Of a stretch of 64,000 bases of DNA, positions 11,901-23,952 are shown in pieces. The translations under genes and the position numbers were made by a program. The notes beneath the pieces are model-generated. The model did not search any database and was not told the DNA's origin. It saw only the letters and a program-made list of their open reading frames with translations. Position 1 is the first letter of the stretch. The number at the start of each line of letters is the position of its first letter. Location: contig OZ038435.1 in NCBI GenBank assembly GCA_964036275.1, positions 434,001-498,000 on the forward strand, in the 5' to 3' direction. The DNA is from Litoditis marina (lineage: Eukaryota; Nematoda; Chromadorea; Rhabditida; Rhabditidae).

Positions 11901-14900
11901 ATGTCACCCACGTCCCCGGGGACTCGTGCTGTCACATTAAAAACCATTAAACAATCACATTGTTTTGATCTACTATTCTGTTTTGATTGTTGACCTCTGA
12001 ACTTGGGAGAAACACTTCCAATGATATAGTTATCACGATCGGTTTGTCGATTACATTCAACAGAGACTGAGAAGTACACTTCACATTTGAATCAACTTAA
12101 CACATTCTCTTGATAATAAGTCATCGAACTCATGAACAAACAAATTGGCTATTGTTTGTGTTCACTTTTCGTGGGTTATCTCATTTTTTTTCGTTATACG
12201 ATAGAGTTCAAACAATCAGTACTATTCTACTAGTGCTCCTTCCCATAAAAGTTCATCCCCTTTTATGGGTTTTTAAGCTTATTTATGGCTTTTAGAGTTT
12301 ACGTTGAGTCTAAATGTCATAGTACCCTAGATTTCAAGGACACCATTTCAAGGATTACGGTACTCAAGCGTACTTACGTCCCGTACACCGACAAAACGAT
12401 AGGCTTCCCTCCAACCAGATCGAACCTAGACATGTATGTGACTCCACCCTGATGGGTTTGTAGTGTGATCCCTTTTTTTCGGTCAAAATTCATAAAAATT
12501 GACATGTTTAGAATCAAACTACAACGAGAATTTGGTCAGGCCCTATAGTTTGTCTGCGTCTCTTCGTGAGCCTGATCTCTGCACTTTCTCTAATCGTTTA
12601 AAGTTTCATTAGTTTGCCACTAGAACGTACAGAAAAACGTTTGTTTTCCCATTGGTAACAGCTAATTGCCATTCGAGAAGGAAATGTATCCACATACAAC
12701 CTAATTAAATGATTCGTGTAATTGTATTCAGTACACAACTACTTGCCATTCACCCCAGTGTTTCATATTCATACTACCATTATGATAATTCTGAGATACA
12801 TAAAACGTGCTTCATTACTATAGGGGCTATCGGGATCGTTATCCAATCGGTCAAATCTCATTACATCGCAACGCATTACACGTTTTTCGCTTTCAAGTTA
12901 TTTCTTCCTTAGTATATAGTATAAGTATAAGTAAGTTATTCCGGAAACTATATTCCATATAAGCTCAGCTCATTTTCCTGTCGGTCGCTTGAGCAAATAT
13001 AACTTATGAACCCGTCTTACCAAAGTTGCCAAGATCTTTATGGCCAAAAGTATAAGGGAACAGAGCGTGGTATCAATAAGTATCTTATTTTATTTCTTAT
13101 TCATGTAAAGCGTGGGTCTCGTAAACAAAACAGATTACACATTTTCTCCAATTTTGGCGAGACGTCACCATTGTCGCATGGTCATTACTTAAATGAAGTT
13201 AAACTTTAGGAATATGGTAGTGCATGTGTGATTTTAAGTTTTTGGGAGCATTTTTTGTCGTAGTATGGGATAGCCCTCTCCCAATTCCCAACAAAAGTGT
13301 CTCATATGGCGCAAACTTCTCCCCTATGAAATTCTATCTGTGTCTAATTGAGAGAAGAGGCATCATGTGCAGCCTTCGGTTTATTTGGCGTATCTACTGC
13401 GATGCCTAGACATATTAATGTCGACCCAAAAGGTAGAGTTTTTCTCACGTATTCAGTCCCATGTTCGAGCAATGTGTTGTGATCGGTTCATCCTCTTTTC
13501 AATTTATTTAATAATCGTACAATACACACATGATTAAAAACAACTGTAGAAGGAATATCTAGTTCTCACTTCGCCCTTTTCCCCGAGCCGACTTCAAAAA
13601 AACGTCAGAAAACTTTCGGGAAACTATGTTTGCTCGGAAATTTTTCATTTCAAAATTCACTGCCCAATCCATTTCGGCACCTATACAAACATTAAGAAAG
13701 TGTAAACCCAACTTCTAGTCATGTTCAACTCCAATGCACTCCTTCCAAGTATCAATCAGTTTCTTTTCTTTGTTTTTGAGGAAACTCAATCAGACAGGTG
13801 TATATTCAGATTTATATCTCCCTTCCTATATCTTTTATAATTAATTCACGAAAAGTCAATGCACGTAGTATGAACTGCTTTACAAACAGGACTTGGTCTA
13901 GTATTTCAATTTGTCTAAAATATAAAATCGTTCGAAAAGAAAGCGTGTGCAACGAGACTTCGTTCATCGTAATTTCCTGTTCCATTGGTTTTCTGAGCTT
14001 ACACAGGGTGCTTTTCTAACAACTCTTTGCAATTTCGGTTTACTGAAATTTTAGTTGTTTCTTCTTGTTTTTCTTTGGCGTGAGATTTTTAGTTATAGCA
14101 ATCTGAATGAAACGGTAGAAACTGATTGGATTGATATTATTTTCATTTTCAACCATTTCTACGCTCCATAGTGTGACGATTTCGAAGTTTTCTAGAGTTT
14201 GATCATGCGTTTTTTTTCCTGAAGTATCTTCTTCTAATACGCAAATCTAGGAGTTTCACATGGATGTTCGAACTCTTGCGAACATATATAGTCAAAAGGG
14301 ACTTGGAATCAAGACTGAGACTGAGTTATTGCCGACATCTTAATCTATTTTTAAGCCATAGACCTCAGGAAAACAGAGAAATGAGCCTAGTTTTGGACAA
14401 ACCTTCTACCACCCAACTCTCTTCCCATCCTATCCTTTCAGACCCACTTCTCTCTGGAACCTTATTGCATCTACCTGATTTCTGTACATTGTAACTACTC
14501 TCGTACATATACATTTAAAAAATAAAATACACCGTTTCATTGAGCGGTTTCTGAGTCGAAATGGGGTTCGCTAGTAAAACGCGTTCTGAGGAAAAACAAA
14601 CGCTTCCTTTGGCTTGCCTTTTCGAAAGACAAACTCAAGTGGTTAAAGAGAAGAACATGCACTTTACTTTTTTTAATTTTTTTCTGGAGTCTAAGTGCTA
14701 GCACAATTACGTCACGTGCGCTCAAGAGTCAATCTGGATCCAGTTATATGACGAGACAGAAAATGTTAAGTCTCCAATAAACGTTGGTTGAAGTCTATGA
14801 ATGAAAAGTAAATTTCGTTTCAGTTTTTATTTCTAATTTTTCAGATTACGAGATGTACAAGATCCATCGCCAGGGGCAGCCGTTGAACAAAAATGGGGTA

Positions 14901-17900
14901 AGTGTCAATATAATTTTAAAAGCCAAACCACGTCACTTAAAATGTGAAAAACACCGCAGAAAACGAACATACGTAAATAGAAATACTTTATTTCGTTTAT
15001 TACTTTGTTTGAAGAGGGGTAAGATTGCAGATGGCGATTGCTTTTATTTGAGCTGTTTCAGCTGGATCGTGATGATATTCTTTCTTTTATTTCATTCATA
15101 TCCCATATAGTTTTGACGTAGTCATTTCATATATCTCCTTGTTCATGTCGAATTCACGAGATTCACAACTTGAACACGAGAATTGGAGATTTTTGAGCAA
15201 TCTCAAAACACTGAAATATGATATGTGCTACGTAATTACCGTAATCTTAGTTGAGATCAGAACAGCTGGTCCGGAAATAATTCATATCCGCCCTTTCGTG
15301 ATCTCTCATTTGACTAACTCCCCCTACTCAGTTCCACTCTGTTCACCGACCACCTATAGCCTACCAATAGTTGTCTAGTAATGAACTCATTCTTCGACGT
15401 TTTCAAAAAGAGAGCGGTGAGAATTTTATACCCAACAACGAACGCCTATAGCGTAACGCCGTGACCAGCAGTAAATATAATGTTTCTCTACGTGAATTTA
15501 ACGATTGTGTAAACTTAGAAGGATGCAGATGGTTATTTCTCACATTATACGTTACACACGACTTCGATTTTTGATCGCGGTTGAAGAACAGTGCTCATTT
15601 CTTATAATCATCGCGCTCGAGTGGACGGTTAGAGCAGCTTGTGTAACCAGTATCAAGGGCTAGTAATAGGCGAAATTGTCTGTACTAACTGTGACAGGTT
15701 ACAGAGGGTTTTTTTTTCGTGCTTCCGGTAGTAACGTGTGTATGTTTCAGAAGAAATCACAAACTACTGACGAGGAGGATGAGAAAGCTAAGGTGAGACA
15801 TTATTATTGCTGTTATCATTGACATTCGTGTTCTGGAAATCATCTCGACCATTTCTTCATTTTATTCACGACAAATAGTAGAAAATAGGAAGAACTGAGT
15901 TGAGTCATTTGGTTTTCAATATTAGAAAGAGACGGACGGAGAAAGAATGTATGTTACGGTAAATTATAATGGTAACCCCATGAGTATAGAAGCGTCACGA
16001 CGCGAGATAGTATGGAGTTTGTTCCAGGTGTCAATAGTTCAAATGGAGGACGACGCAGAGACGAAGAGATTGGAGCGGAAACGGAGGACCCAGGAGGACA
16101 TGGTGGCCGACTTTGTCAAGATACTCGAACAAATGAGTACGTCACCTAAATACGAAAAATGTGCCAGTCTCATTGAATGCAAAATTAATTTTTAAAAACA
16201 ACTTATTGTATAGGCAAACTGGAAGAGGGTAGGCGAATCCTAGGACAAACGCCATTTGGCATCAGTTTTTCAATGGACGTAGAGATGTCACGTGAACGCG
16301 TTTTGAGTTCAAACGCGTTCTTTAGCTTCTGACATATTTTCCGTTGTGGGCTCTTCTGCAGCACAGAACCAAAAATGGACTACGATCCAGCTACAAGTCT
16401 TTTTATAGTGAAATACACAAACCAAACCTCCAATCATTCACGTTTTGCTGTAATGCCTAGTGAAATAGCCGTTACGCGGAAATCTAATGGATACTGATCT
16501 TACATTCAGAAAATTCTTGGAAGTGAATTCATGTTGCAATCACGACGACGGAAAAAATATATACTACACCGTTATTATATCCGTTGTTATATGTGACCAC
16601 AAATATTTTTGTTTTGAATGAATATAATACTATATTATAGTATGTTCTTCAGTGAACCCGCGCCAGGCGGTCACGTCAATTGTCTCCGCGGCTACCGGGG
16701 TGGGTGCGGTCATAGTCGCCCTCCTGTACGTGAACCGACTTCCGGAAACGGCGGAAAAGGCCAAGGAACTCGTGCTCGTATTGATCATATACGGTGAGTG
16801 AAGGTTTCTAATAACTTATTTCACAAGTTCAATATAACACTGAAGTTTAAGCAAGAAACTGGGCCAAATAAAGGTTGATTGAATGCTTGATTGAATGCAC
16901 GAGGAACTTTATTCCTTGTTTTCACGTGAAACTCGTGGTCGATCAGGTAGTCGAAAAGATGTTAACTGAAATTTAAATTTTGGGAAGTACGGAATAAGAG
17001 ACAGGGTTACAACACTCCTAACTTGTACTTGTATTTGTCAGGACTTCTACAAGTTGTTCTTGCAACGGCCTTTTTCATCACCTGTATGCAGACCTCTATC
17101 GCAGTATCGAAGGGAGTTAAGGTAAATTTCAGGTTGATATTTTACAAAACCTTTTTTTTATTCAAATCTGTACGAAAGTTTTCTGATGTATCCTTTCATC
17201 AAAATGGTGCAATCCTTCAGATACTTTTATAGTAATCCACATTCACGTTCTATTTCTGAAACTTGTGGTTTCTGATTTTGCCATAACCTATACGTAATGA
17301 CACTTACAACTGATGTGCTTCTTGCAATGTAGAAATCCGGATTTGTTCCAACCTGGAAAGAGATTACATTTATTTGGAACATAAATTATTTCGCTCAATT
17401 TCTACTCTATCAAACTTATAGAATAGTGCGAGCGAGGTTTTGTTGACAAGGTGTGAGAGAATATTCTTCTTGGAACTATATGGTTCCCAACTGACCAGAT
17501 TATAATCATATTGATCCCTCTGCAAAGAATTATGAATTTGTCCCCAAACACTGGACTAAGGAAGTTACCAAATCAAGGTTGTAGTTTGAAATCAATACCT
17601 GCGCTATATCACGAGTTGTGACCGAACAACAAGTATCACCACATACACAGCTAGGTTTGGCGCACATACACCGTATAGTGAGTGCCAAATTTAGTCTCTC
17701 GCCGGAATCGAACCTGCAAGCAAAATATTCGTAGCAGGGCGCAATGACAGCGCTATTAGAGCACATATCCGGCAAGCTTCGGTATCGGAGGCATGTGTGC
17801 GTACACAGCGGAATGTGGGATATACAGAACCCTCCTGCCTTTCCGTTGGCGACGACTATATTGGGTTGCTTTGGAGACAGAAAACTCTGCAATATCAATT

Positions 17901-19022
17901 CCGGTTATTTATTGGTTAATTTCAGAACGCCTTCCAAATAGTCCTCGGTCTGCTGGTGGCACTTATCTACGTTGCCGGTGCACTCATATCTCTTGTGGTC
18001 GGCGTTTTCGGTAAGCATTAGAAAAACAAAATGTAAATGTTATTGTGTTATTGAATTTTAAGTTAATGGACTAGTATTTCCAGAAACATATTATAATGAA
18101 TTTAACAGTAATCTAGAGAGAAAAGAAAAGAAATTCTTTGGTAATCAAAATTTATGGGTTAAATTTTGTTCCATATCGAACTTGCTCATTTAAAAAAACG
18201 GTGAATGTAGCATTCTATTTTTTGTTCTAGAACAAAATATAAATTTCACAATACAAAGCGTTGTAGTTTTGTATTAAAAAGTTACAATTTGTTCTAGAAC
18301 AGGGAAAAAGGTCACTTTTACGTTCTAACCACTTTCAATCCGTGGCTACGTCAGGAAGTTAATCTAATCATATCTCATGAGATGCTCTCATGAGTTGCCT
18401 TGTGAGTTACTCTCTGAGAGCATACAATCATAGGAGAAATCTCGCTAACTATAGTCTATTCGCGAAGCATAGTTGTCAGATCTCGCTATACTGTTAGTCA
18501 GTTGCACAGTCACGAAACACGTAAAACACAGCACAACTCAGAAACGTACAATGATAAAGTACACGATTCCTCATTAGAATGCTAACTTTCCGTGACTATT
18601 CAATTGCCTTCTATAGGTTGAGGATATTATTACCACGCTTGGTAACAAAATCTATCTTTGTGAACCCCCACAAAAATGATCCTGACTGTTATGAGAAATT
18701 TTTCGTAATAAAACTAGCTTGGCAACCGTTCCCGCTTCATAAATGGAGTATGAAACCCAATTTACACAGAAAAAAAACTGTAACGCTTCCTTTAACGATT
18801 TCATCCGCTGAAAGTCACACAAAATATTAAATATGAAGAAAATAACTCATGAACATAATGGTATTTTCAGGCTTCTACAAGACGCTGTGTCTGGTCAGCT
18901 ACGTGGAGTACATAGACCAAGTGTCGATTTTCTTCTGTCCACAACCCGTTTTCTACACATCACTCGTTGTATTCGTGTTACATATTATACTTATCGTACT
19001 CAAATGTTGTTGTTGTAAATAA
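2997..19022 (+). CDS. Four-pass membrane protein, TMEM272-like
   Basis: Exons: 2997-3102, 14845-14897, 15751-15792, 16028-16136, 16214-16228 (15-nt micro-exon), 16653-16793, 17042-17121, 17926-18010, 18871-19022, giving 260 aa. Phases agree at every junction. Residues 1-107 are polar: a poly-Ala stretch (MKAAAAATATDPDS) and a charged region (TKRLERKRRTQEDMVADFVK). Four hydrophobic segments follow at about residues 113-132, 145-168, 183-208 and 234-255. The end is FFCPQPVFYTSLVVFVLH and a Cys-rich KCCCCK tail. The TM spacing and the aromatic/Cys motif before the last helix fit TMEM272-type proteins, whose function is unknown. The first exon is joined across an 11.7-kb intron only by phase and splice signals, so the start may instead be the ATG at 14853 (222 aa). 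Confidence 0.6.
4171..4292 (+). mobile_element. MITE family A, copy 1
   Basis: About 120 bp bounded by TATAC, with imperfect inverted ends that share a core AGTCACGTGAAA (left) and ACGTGACTATTCA (right). The centre holds a small palindrome around GTGCACGA. Four other copies are in the window. A TA target site is plausible. Confidence 0.6.
4522..4657 (+). mobile_element. MITE family A, copy 2
   Basis: Same ends and centre as copy 1, including the internal hairpin CGTGCAC...GTGCACG, ending CTTCTAGTATA. Confidence 0.6.
4770..4872 (+). mobile_element. MITE family B, copy 1
   Basis: Short element with inverted ends containing TTGTAGTTTGA and its complement GATCAAACTACAA, ending near ACACCGTATAG. 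At least ten full or partial copies occur in the window. Confidence 0.55.
5258..5415 (+). repeat. Palindromic CATGAG-rich repeat (family E), copy
   Basis: Multiple ATCTCATGAG and complementary motifs with AACCTCATG at the left and CTCATGAGGTTTTTGAG at the right, resembling the larger palindrome at 8155-8540. Fragments also occur near 8595-8640, 8760 and 18370. Confidence 0.4.
5783..5913 (+). mobile_element. MITE family A, copy 3
   Basis: Shares the block GCACAGTCACGTGAAACATG and the right end ACGTGACTATTCA with copies 1 and 2. Confidence 0.6.
6811..6850 (-). repeat. Retroposon-like 3' tail: AATAAA plus pentamer repeat
   Basis: On the minus strand TGTAATAAATATTTGA is followed by a (TTTGA)n run. 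Similar AATAAA-plus-microsatellite tails on the same strand lie at about 26340, 33165, 41805 and 60140. Confidence 0.4.
7305..7400 (-). mobile_element. MITE family A, partial copy 4
   Basis: The reverse complement of this stretch matches the left two thirds of family A (ACTGTTAGTCAGTTGCACAG). The other end is replaced by a different palindromic sequence at 7137-7300 that contains ACTTAAAATACCGG twice and its inverse once. Confidence 0.55.
8155..8540 (+). mobile_element. Long palindromic element (family E), about 90-bp arms
   Basis: Arms at about 8178-8267 and 8367-8456 are nearly perfect inverted copies; both contain GGCAGCGTGGCGATCCCTCA or its complement. Outer blocks GGTACCGTAGCTAC (8160) and its inverse near 8520-8534 extend the symmetry. 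This is a foldback-type non-autonomous transposon. Confidence 0.6.
10066..10172 (+). mobile_element. MITE family D, full copy
   Basis: Ends are inverted repeats of about 26 bp built on GGACGATTATGTGAACC and its complement, with an inner inverted pair TTTAAAGGACCGA. About 107 bp long. A fragment lies at 7450-7500. Confidence 0.6.
12450..12548 (+). mobile_element. MITE family B, copy
   Basis: Left TTTGTAGTGTGATCCC and right AATCAAACTACAACGAG, ending GGCCCTATAG. A left-half copy is at 11698-11760. Confidence 0.55.
17690..17780 (-). repeat. Possible tRNA-derived SINE head
   Basis: The minus strand reads GTGCTCTAATAGCG then, about 45 nt on, GCAGGTTCGATTCCGGC, a good B-box. Stems do not close as a tRNA. 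It lies in an intron of the TMEM272-like gene. Confidence 0.3.
18487..18616 (+). mobile_element. MITE family A, copy 5
   Basis: Lies in the last intron of the TMEM272-like gene; has the TATACTGTTAGTC left end and GTGACTATTCA right end with small deletions. Confidence 0.6.
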
Positions 19023-19027
19023 TAAAA
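19019..19027 (+). terminator. Poly(A) signal of the TMEM272-like gene
   Basis: AATAAA overlaps the stop codon region immediately after the Cys-rich C-terminus, so the 3' UTR would be very short. Confidence 0.45.
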
Positions 19028-21019
19028 CATCGGTATTTATCGTTCATTGTTTGTATGAACAGTCAACATACGTTGCGCTATAGGAAAGCAGGCCGTCGGG
19101 GTAGTTTCCTATCTTTCTGCTGTGTTTGTAGTTTGTTGCGGTTCTTTTGCTGTGATTAGTTATCTACGTGTTTTATCACCAACCATTGTTGTTCTTGTAG
19201 TCTTGATTAACTTGTTTACAATACAGGAATGACCAAAACAGAGTAGTAGTTTTATTTGCGAACACCACATTGAACTTAGTGTTTTTCAGCCGTAACGTTT
19301 TTGTTCACACTCGAAAACCCACAAAGAATCAAGTTCAGTTTAAACTATAAAAATAGAAGTATCGAAATTTGCTTGCTTTATCGAGAGAAAATCCATTTCC
19401 AATAACAAATCAGAAAATAGCATAGTTATGCAGAAAAAGTGCATATTTTCTTTTTTTCATAAGTTTCTCGAGACAAAACTAATTGTTCTTGTGAACAAGT
19501 GATTTATGATCGGGTGTCATAGGCGCCATAATGAGCGTAACATCACAAACTTGTCTTTTCAGAGACAAAGAGGTCGCAATGACAATTAAAGAGCACCGGG
19601 ACTTGTTCATAGCAACCAAGTTATTCTAGTATCAATTTCCATGATGTTTATCAACCTTTACACTACTTTCACTTTTTACCAGCTACCATGTCGTTGAAAT
19701 TTTTGTTACCAACTGTGTTATACATTTGATTTGATAAGTATCATCGTTTACTAAATGTATGCCTCAGCGTACAGCGTACGTTATGTATTAAAAGTAGCTG
19801 AAATAATCACGTAAAGATGATAAAATTGTTCTCATTTGTCCAGTTTTCATTGATGGCGTGCGAACGTACGTGTTTGAAACCTTCATACTGCTAGGTTTCT
19901 ATTCTACGTAAAACGTCAAACTTCATAATATTTTTGTTTTTGCACTTTTCGCATTTGTAAATTATTGTACATAGTTTAACTGAATTGTAGTTCGAACCGC
20001 AATAATCTACATCTCAGTAGAATTGATATTAGAAAATTCGACCAATTTTACAAGTGCAAGGAAGGATGAACTCGATGAATTTGTTCACGTTTCACGTGTA
20101 GTATAAAATTCTCCATATTCCCGCAATTCAGCCTCGCAGCCGCATTAGGCTGACTTGTCTTCGCCCTTTTCGAGACATTTCCACTGCCATAACTCAATTT
20201 GCCACCTCACTGTATTGATTTATTCTTTTCTCTCCAACTGACATTCACGGCTTTACCCCCTTTCACTCGAACAGACCCAAAGTGTTTTGAAAAATAAAAG
20301 CTAATTTGATAATTTTTCGCGATAATTGCTAATATTAATTGAGCATTTTTTAATTTCTGATGTGTTTCAATTATCAATATCAAACTTTAATTAAATGATG
20401 AATTTAGTGTATTGCTAACGTATTTTCAAAAAATGAATTCAATCATTTTTCCTAAGTTCTGAAAATATTGATCTATTTTTCACAAAGCCAACAACAAATC
20501 TTGAAAAGCTGTAACATAGTGGAATGTGTTGCCTGTTTTCCGACTCGGCTACCTACTCAGCTGTTGATAACATAGTTATTGATTGATAGCTTGTTGTGTC
20601 GTATCTCGTATCTGCTAATGTCCCTTCACATTCACAACAACAAAACTCATGCTTTCAGACATGACATGGGTATAGTATAGCATAACAACCTACACTTCTA
20701 GCGTGTGAACAAACATGATAATTCAGCAACTCACTGCGGCATGTTCCATAAATAAATCTTGTTTGGCTTGAAACTAGCAAAACGAAACAGGAACTCAGGA
20801 AGCTCTATTAAAGATTTGCAATAAAAAACGTTTGTCCATGTGCAAACGTTTCTCCTGTACTGTGTTGTGTACGCGTTTGCCGGGTTTTATGTTTATCGTA
20901 CTTTGAAAGTGAATACAGTTGTCATTGTTACAAGTGTTACCAAAAGTTTAGATTGTTGAGGTCAATTACGGGATTGAAGTAATTCTCATTGCACAATATG
21001 TGGTACATTTAATTATCTA

Positions 21020-21062
21020 ACTTTAACTTTAACTTTAACTTAACTTAACTTATTTAATTTGA
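21020..21062 (-). repeat. Short pentamer/hexamer repeat (AACTTT)n
   Basis: A run of ACTTTA and ACTTA units. On the minus strand it follows AAATAAGTTAAG, similar to the retroposon-like tails elsewhere. Confidence 0.4.
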
Positions 21063-21747
21063 AATATTTAATAGGGTGCATCCGTATTTGTGAATAATGG
21101 AGTTTACGCTTTTTTCTTAGTAATAGTATAACGAGACCCGATGTGAATTGAGTACTATATGAAATTTCAGTTCTTTTCGAACCTAAACTTAGAATATTGA
21201 CAATTTTCTGTAATGTTATGCGTAGCTTTTTGCAAGCTTGTTATTGTACCCAGCCTCTGTTTTGTTGCTTGACCATTTTCTATAGTGTAATGTTGTTTTC
21301 GCAGCTCAGCAAATATAAAAACATTTGCAACCGACCAGGAACGATATAAATTTTGTTGCAAAAGCATACTCAGAAATATAATAATAGTCTCTCAAACCTG
21401 GTTAACATAACAAACCACAACTGTTCACTTCATTCTCGAACGTTTTGGAGTTAGTTATGAGAATGTGCCCAGTGAAAGTTGTACTCCATCGTTTTGATTC
21501 TGATTCAATACGATTTCGAGTACATCTTTTCTAAATTCCAACCACATTCTTAAAACCAAAAGTCCTAGTGACACAAACATATATTTTGTTGAATAAATAA
21601 AACTAACTATAGATTTATGAATTGTGAGGTGTCCATCGTCCACGTGATTATAGTTGAGCATATAGTTGACAGTGTGTGTAAGTGTAACGAGTATACTGTA
21701 TACGAGTTCCTTTTTTGCCCGATCACGATCTATATTCCTGATCTCGC

Positions 21748-21826
21748 TGTGTTTGTAGTTTGATCCCGTTGCTTTTGGTCGATGTTCGTTAACTATGACG
21801 TCGGCCGCGATCAAACTACAACTGAA
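21748..21826 (+). mobile_element. MITE family B, copy
   Basis: Begins GTGTTTGTAGTTTGATCCCG and ends GATCAAACTACAAC. Confidence 0.55.
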
Positions 21827-22663
21827 AATAATAACGGTACTTTTGGAGAGTTTTTGGAATAGGATAAAGCCGCTTTTGGGTCATAAAAAAGCAGCCAGAT
21901 TTCTATAAATAAGTTTTTTCCCAACTAATTCGTCAAAAAATGTCGTTTGGGGGATCTGTCCATAAAATATGGGAATGGTTGTATGCTCATGGGCATATAT
22001 GGAAGGCCCTAGTCTTACAGATATGACTTAGCACCCGCCGGCGCCTTTATCCAACTTGCCAACAGTGAAAGACAGTGGCTATCTTTCGAAAATTCAGTAG
22101 TTGTGGGTGGCTATCCAATTTACAAGATAATAATTGGTGTCAAACTTGAAATAATCATTCCAGTTAGAAAGCTTAGGGTTCTGTGCATATATATTTCATG
22201 TTATTATATTCTGCCGTGAATAACCATAAGATCATATACATGGTATTATGTGACCGGATATGGCTTTATCTGATGAGATATTATCACTCGTTCCGCTTTT
22301 ACTCTACTATAACTAAACTGGAATGCAGTGCGTTTTACAAGAGGCAAAACGTACCACCTTGTTCGGTTTACTATTCCAATTCTTTTAGTTTAATATTTAT
22401 TTTTCAAGCTTTCCATTCATTAACAAATAGAGGGAAAGCTCGGATCCAACCATTAAACTAGTTAAAATCATGAAAACTGAAGGAAAGAGTGGTAGGTCTC
22501 GCCTCTACTCCTCTACAACCAGAGGTGTTCGTTCTGTTTGAACGGTTTTCGCTCTGTGTGTCGTAACTCTTCAATGTCACATGCCTGCGGATATATTGTC
22601 CGCGAAATATTATCCCGTCTCAAAGCCCGCTCAAGCGCCATACAGAAAAAACATGCTCATATT

Positions 22664-22745
22664 CTCTTTTTCTCTCTCTCTCTCTTTATATCTTTCTCTC
22701 TTTCTCTTTTTTCTCTCTCTCTCTATTTGTCTATCCATTTCTCTC
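22664..22745 (+). repeat. Pyrimidine-rich simple repeat (CT/TTC)n
   Basis: About 80 bp of almost pure C/T with CTCTCTCT and TTTCTCTC blocks. Confidence 0.8.
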
Positions 22746-23837
22746 GCTTCCTCTTAATATTGAACAAACACATTATTGTTCACATAAAGTTCAATTGGAT
22801 GAGGGTTTTTCGGTTTTTCTCATTGAATTGATCTATGATTGAAATTAGTTGCTAACGTTGTTCAAACATTTAAATAGAGCCATACCCAATATAAGAGCTA
22901 GCGATGGAACATGAGTGAGCTTTATTTTTCATTCTGAAAACAAATTTATATCTGGACTGCGTGAGTCCACGTAGGAATGGAAAGAACTATTCAGTGTGTT
23001 ACCACTTCCGTCATTAGGCCAGTGAATATTTTCGCACCTGCCCCAACCGAACCGAACAGTTATTTGGGTCCTTTTTGTTACATCATCTATCGTTGATCTT
23101 TCGTTCATTTATCACCCCCTAGTTCTTGTCTTCCCACGTGGGAGAGACGTCTGTTTGAATATTATGTCATTGACACGAGAGATTCTCCCACAATATCCAG
23201 TTACGTCGAGACGGGTTCATGATGTCCAATGATTATCGATTTTTCTAAATAAAAATTCTAAAAAGATATGAACGATGTTGTGGTTAGCATTCCTCCAAAC
23301 GTCCCTCTCAGGATGGGTATACTTTTTGAGCGGAGAAGAAATTTTATGATTCGGTTGCAATATTCAGTAGTTGATACAAAAATTGTCGATTCACACAGTC
23401 TCATGTTTCTCTTATAGCTCCGAATATAAAAAGTGATTCTCGTGCAATGACAAAGTTTCCATTGACGGTAACGTAACTCAAACTAGGTTTTCGAAATGAT
23501 TGAAATATATTATGTTAAACTATCTTCAACATTTAGTTATAACTTCAACGCTCGCTGCTATTCTGCTTTTCAAAACATTAGAACCAATCATTGAAAAGAG
23601 AAAAGTGCATTTGTTTGGCTGCCGTGCAATAATGTTTACGATCCGCCGCAAAGAGCAAAGTACATTCAATTAAAAACAGATCACACACCCTTTGAAAAAG
23701 TTCTGTAACGTTGGACAGTTCTATAAAGTTCAAATTACAGTTTTTTTCAATTAGACCAGTTTCCATGGTCAGGATCCTACAGTAATAAAGTTTGTACAAG
23801 AATAGTATAGTACCATGTGACGTATTTGCATGTAAAT

Positions 23838-23952
23838 TACGGTGTATGTTGATCTACGCTGTGTTTCAGTTTTATCCCGCCGTTTTTTTGGTAGAAATTT
23901 CCAAATTTTGGCATGTATCGGAGCAAACTACAACAAAGATCACACCCTATAT
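23838..23952 (+). mobile_element. MITE family B, apparently full-length copy
   Basis: Starts TACGGTGT, contains the inverted pair around CTACAACAAAGATC, and ends ATCACACCCTATA, so the termini are imperfect inverted TA-CGGTGT and CACCCTATA. Confidence 0.55.

Larger units (their letters stand above)
3103..14844 (+). other. Intron 1 of the TMEM272-like gene: transposon-rich, no gene seen
   Basis: Open frames here are short and lack consistent codon use or recognisable domains. The region holds copies of at least four MITE families, a short AATAAA-plus-pentamer retroposon tail and large palindromes, listed separately. The stretches 9200-10060, 10180-11690 and 12550-14840 show nothing I can identify. 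Confidence 0.5.

Noticed and set aside
17530..17898. 122-codon Cys-rich minus-strand frame
   Set aside because: It runs through a tRNA-derived repeat inside an intron of the TMEM272-like gene and has no splice or family support.
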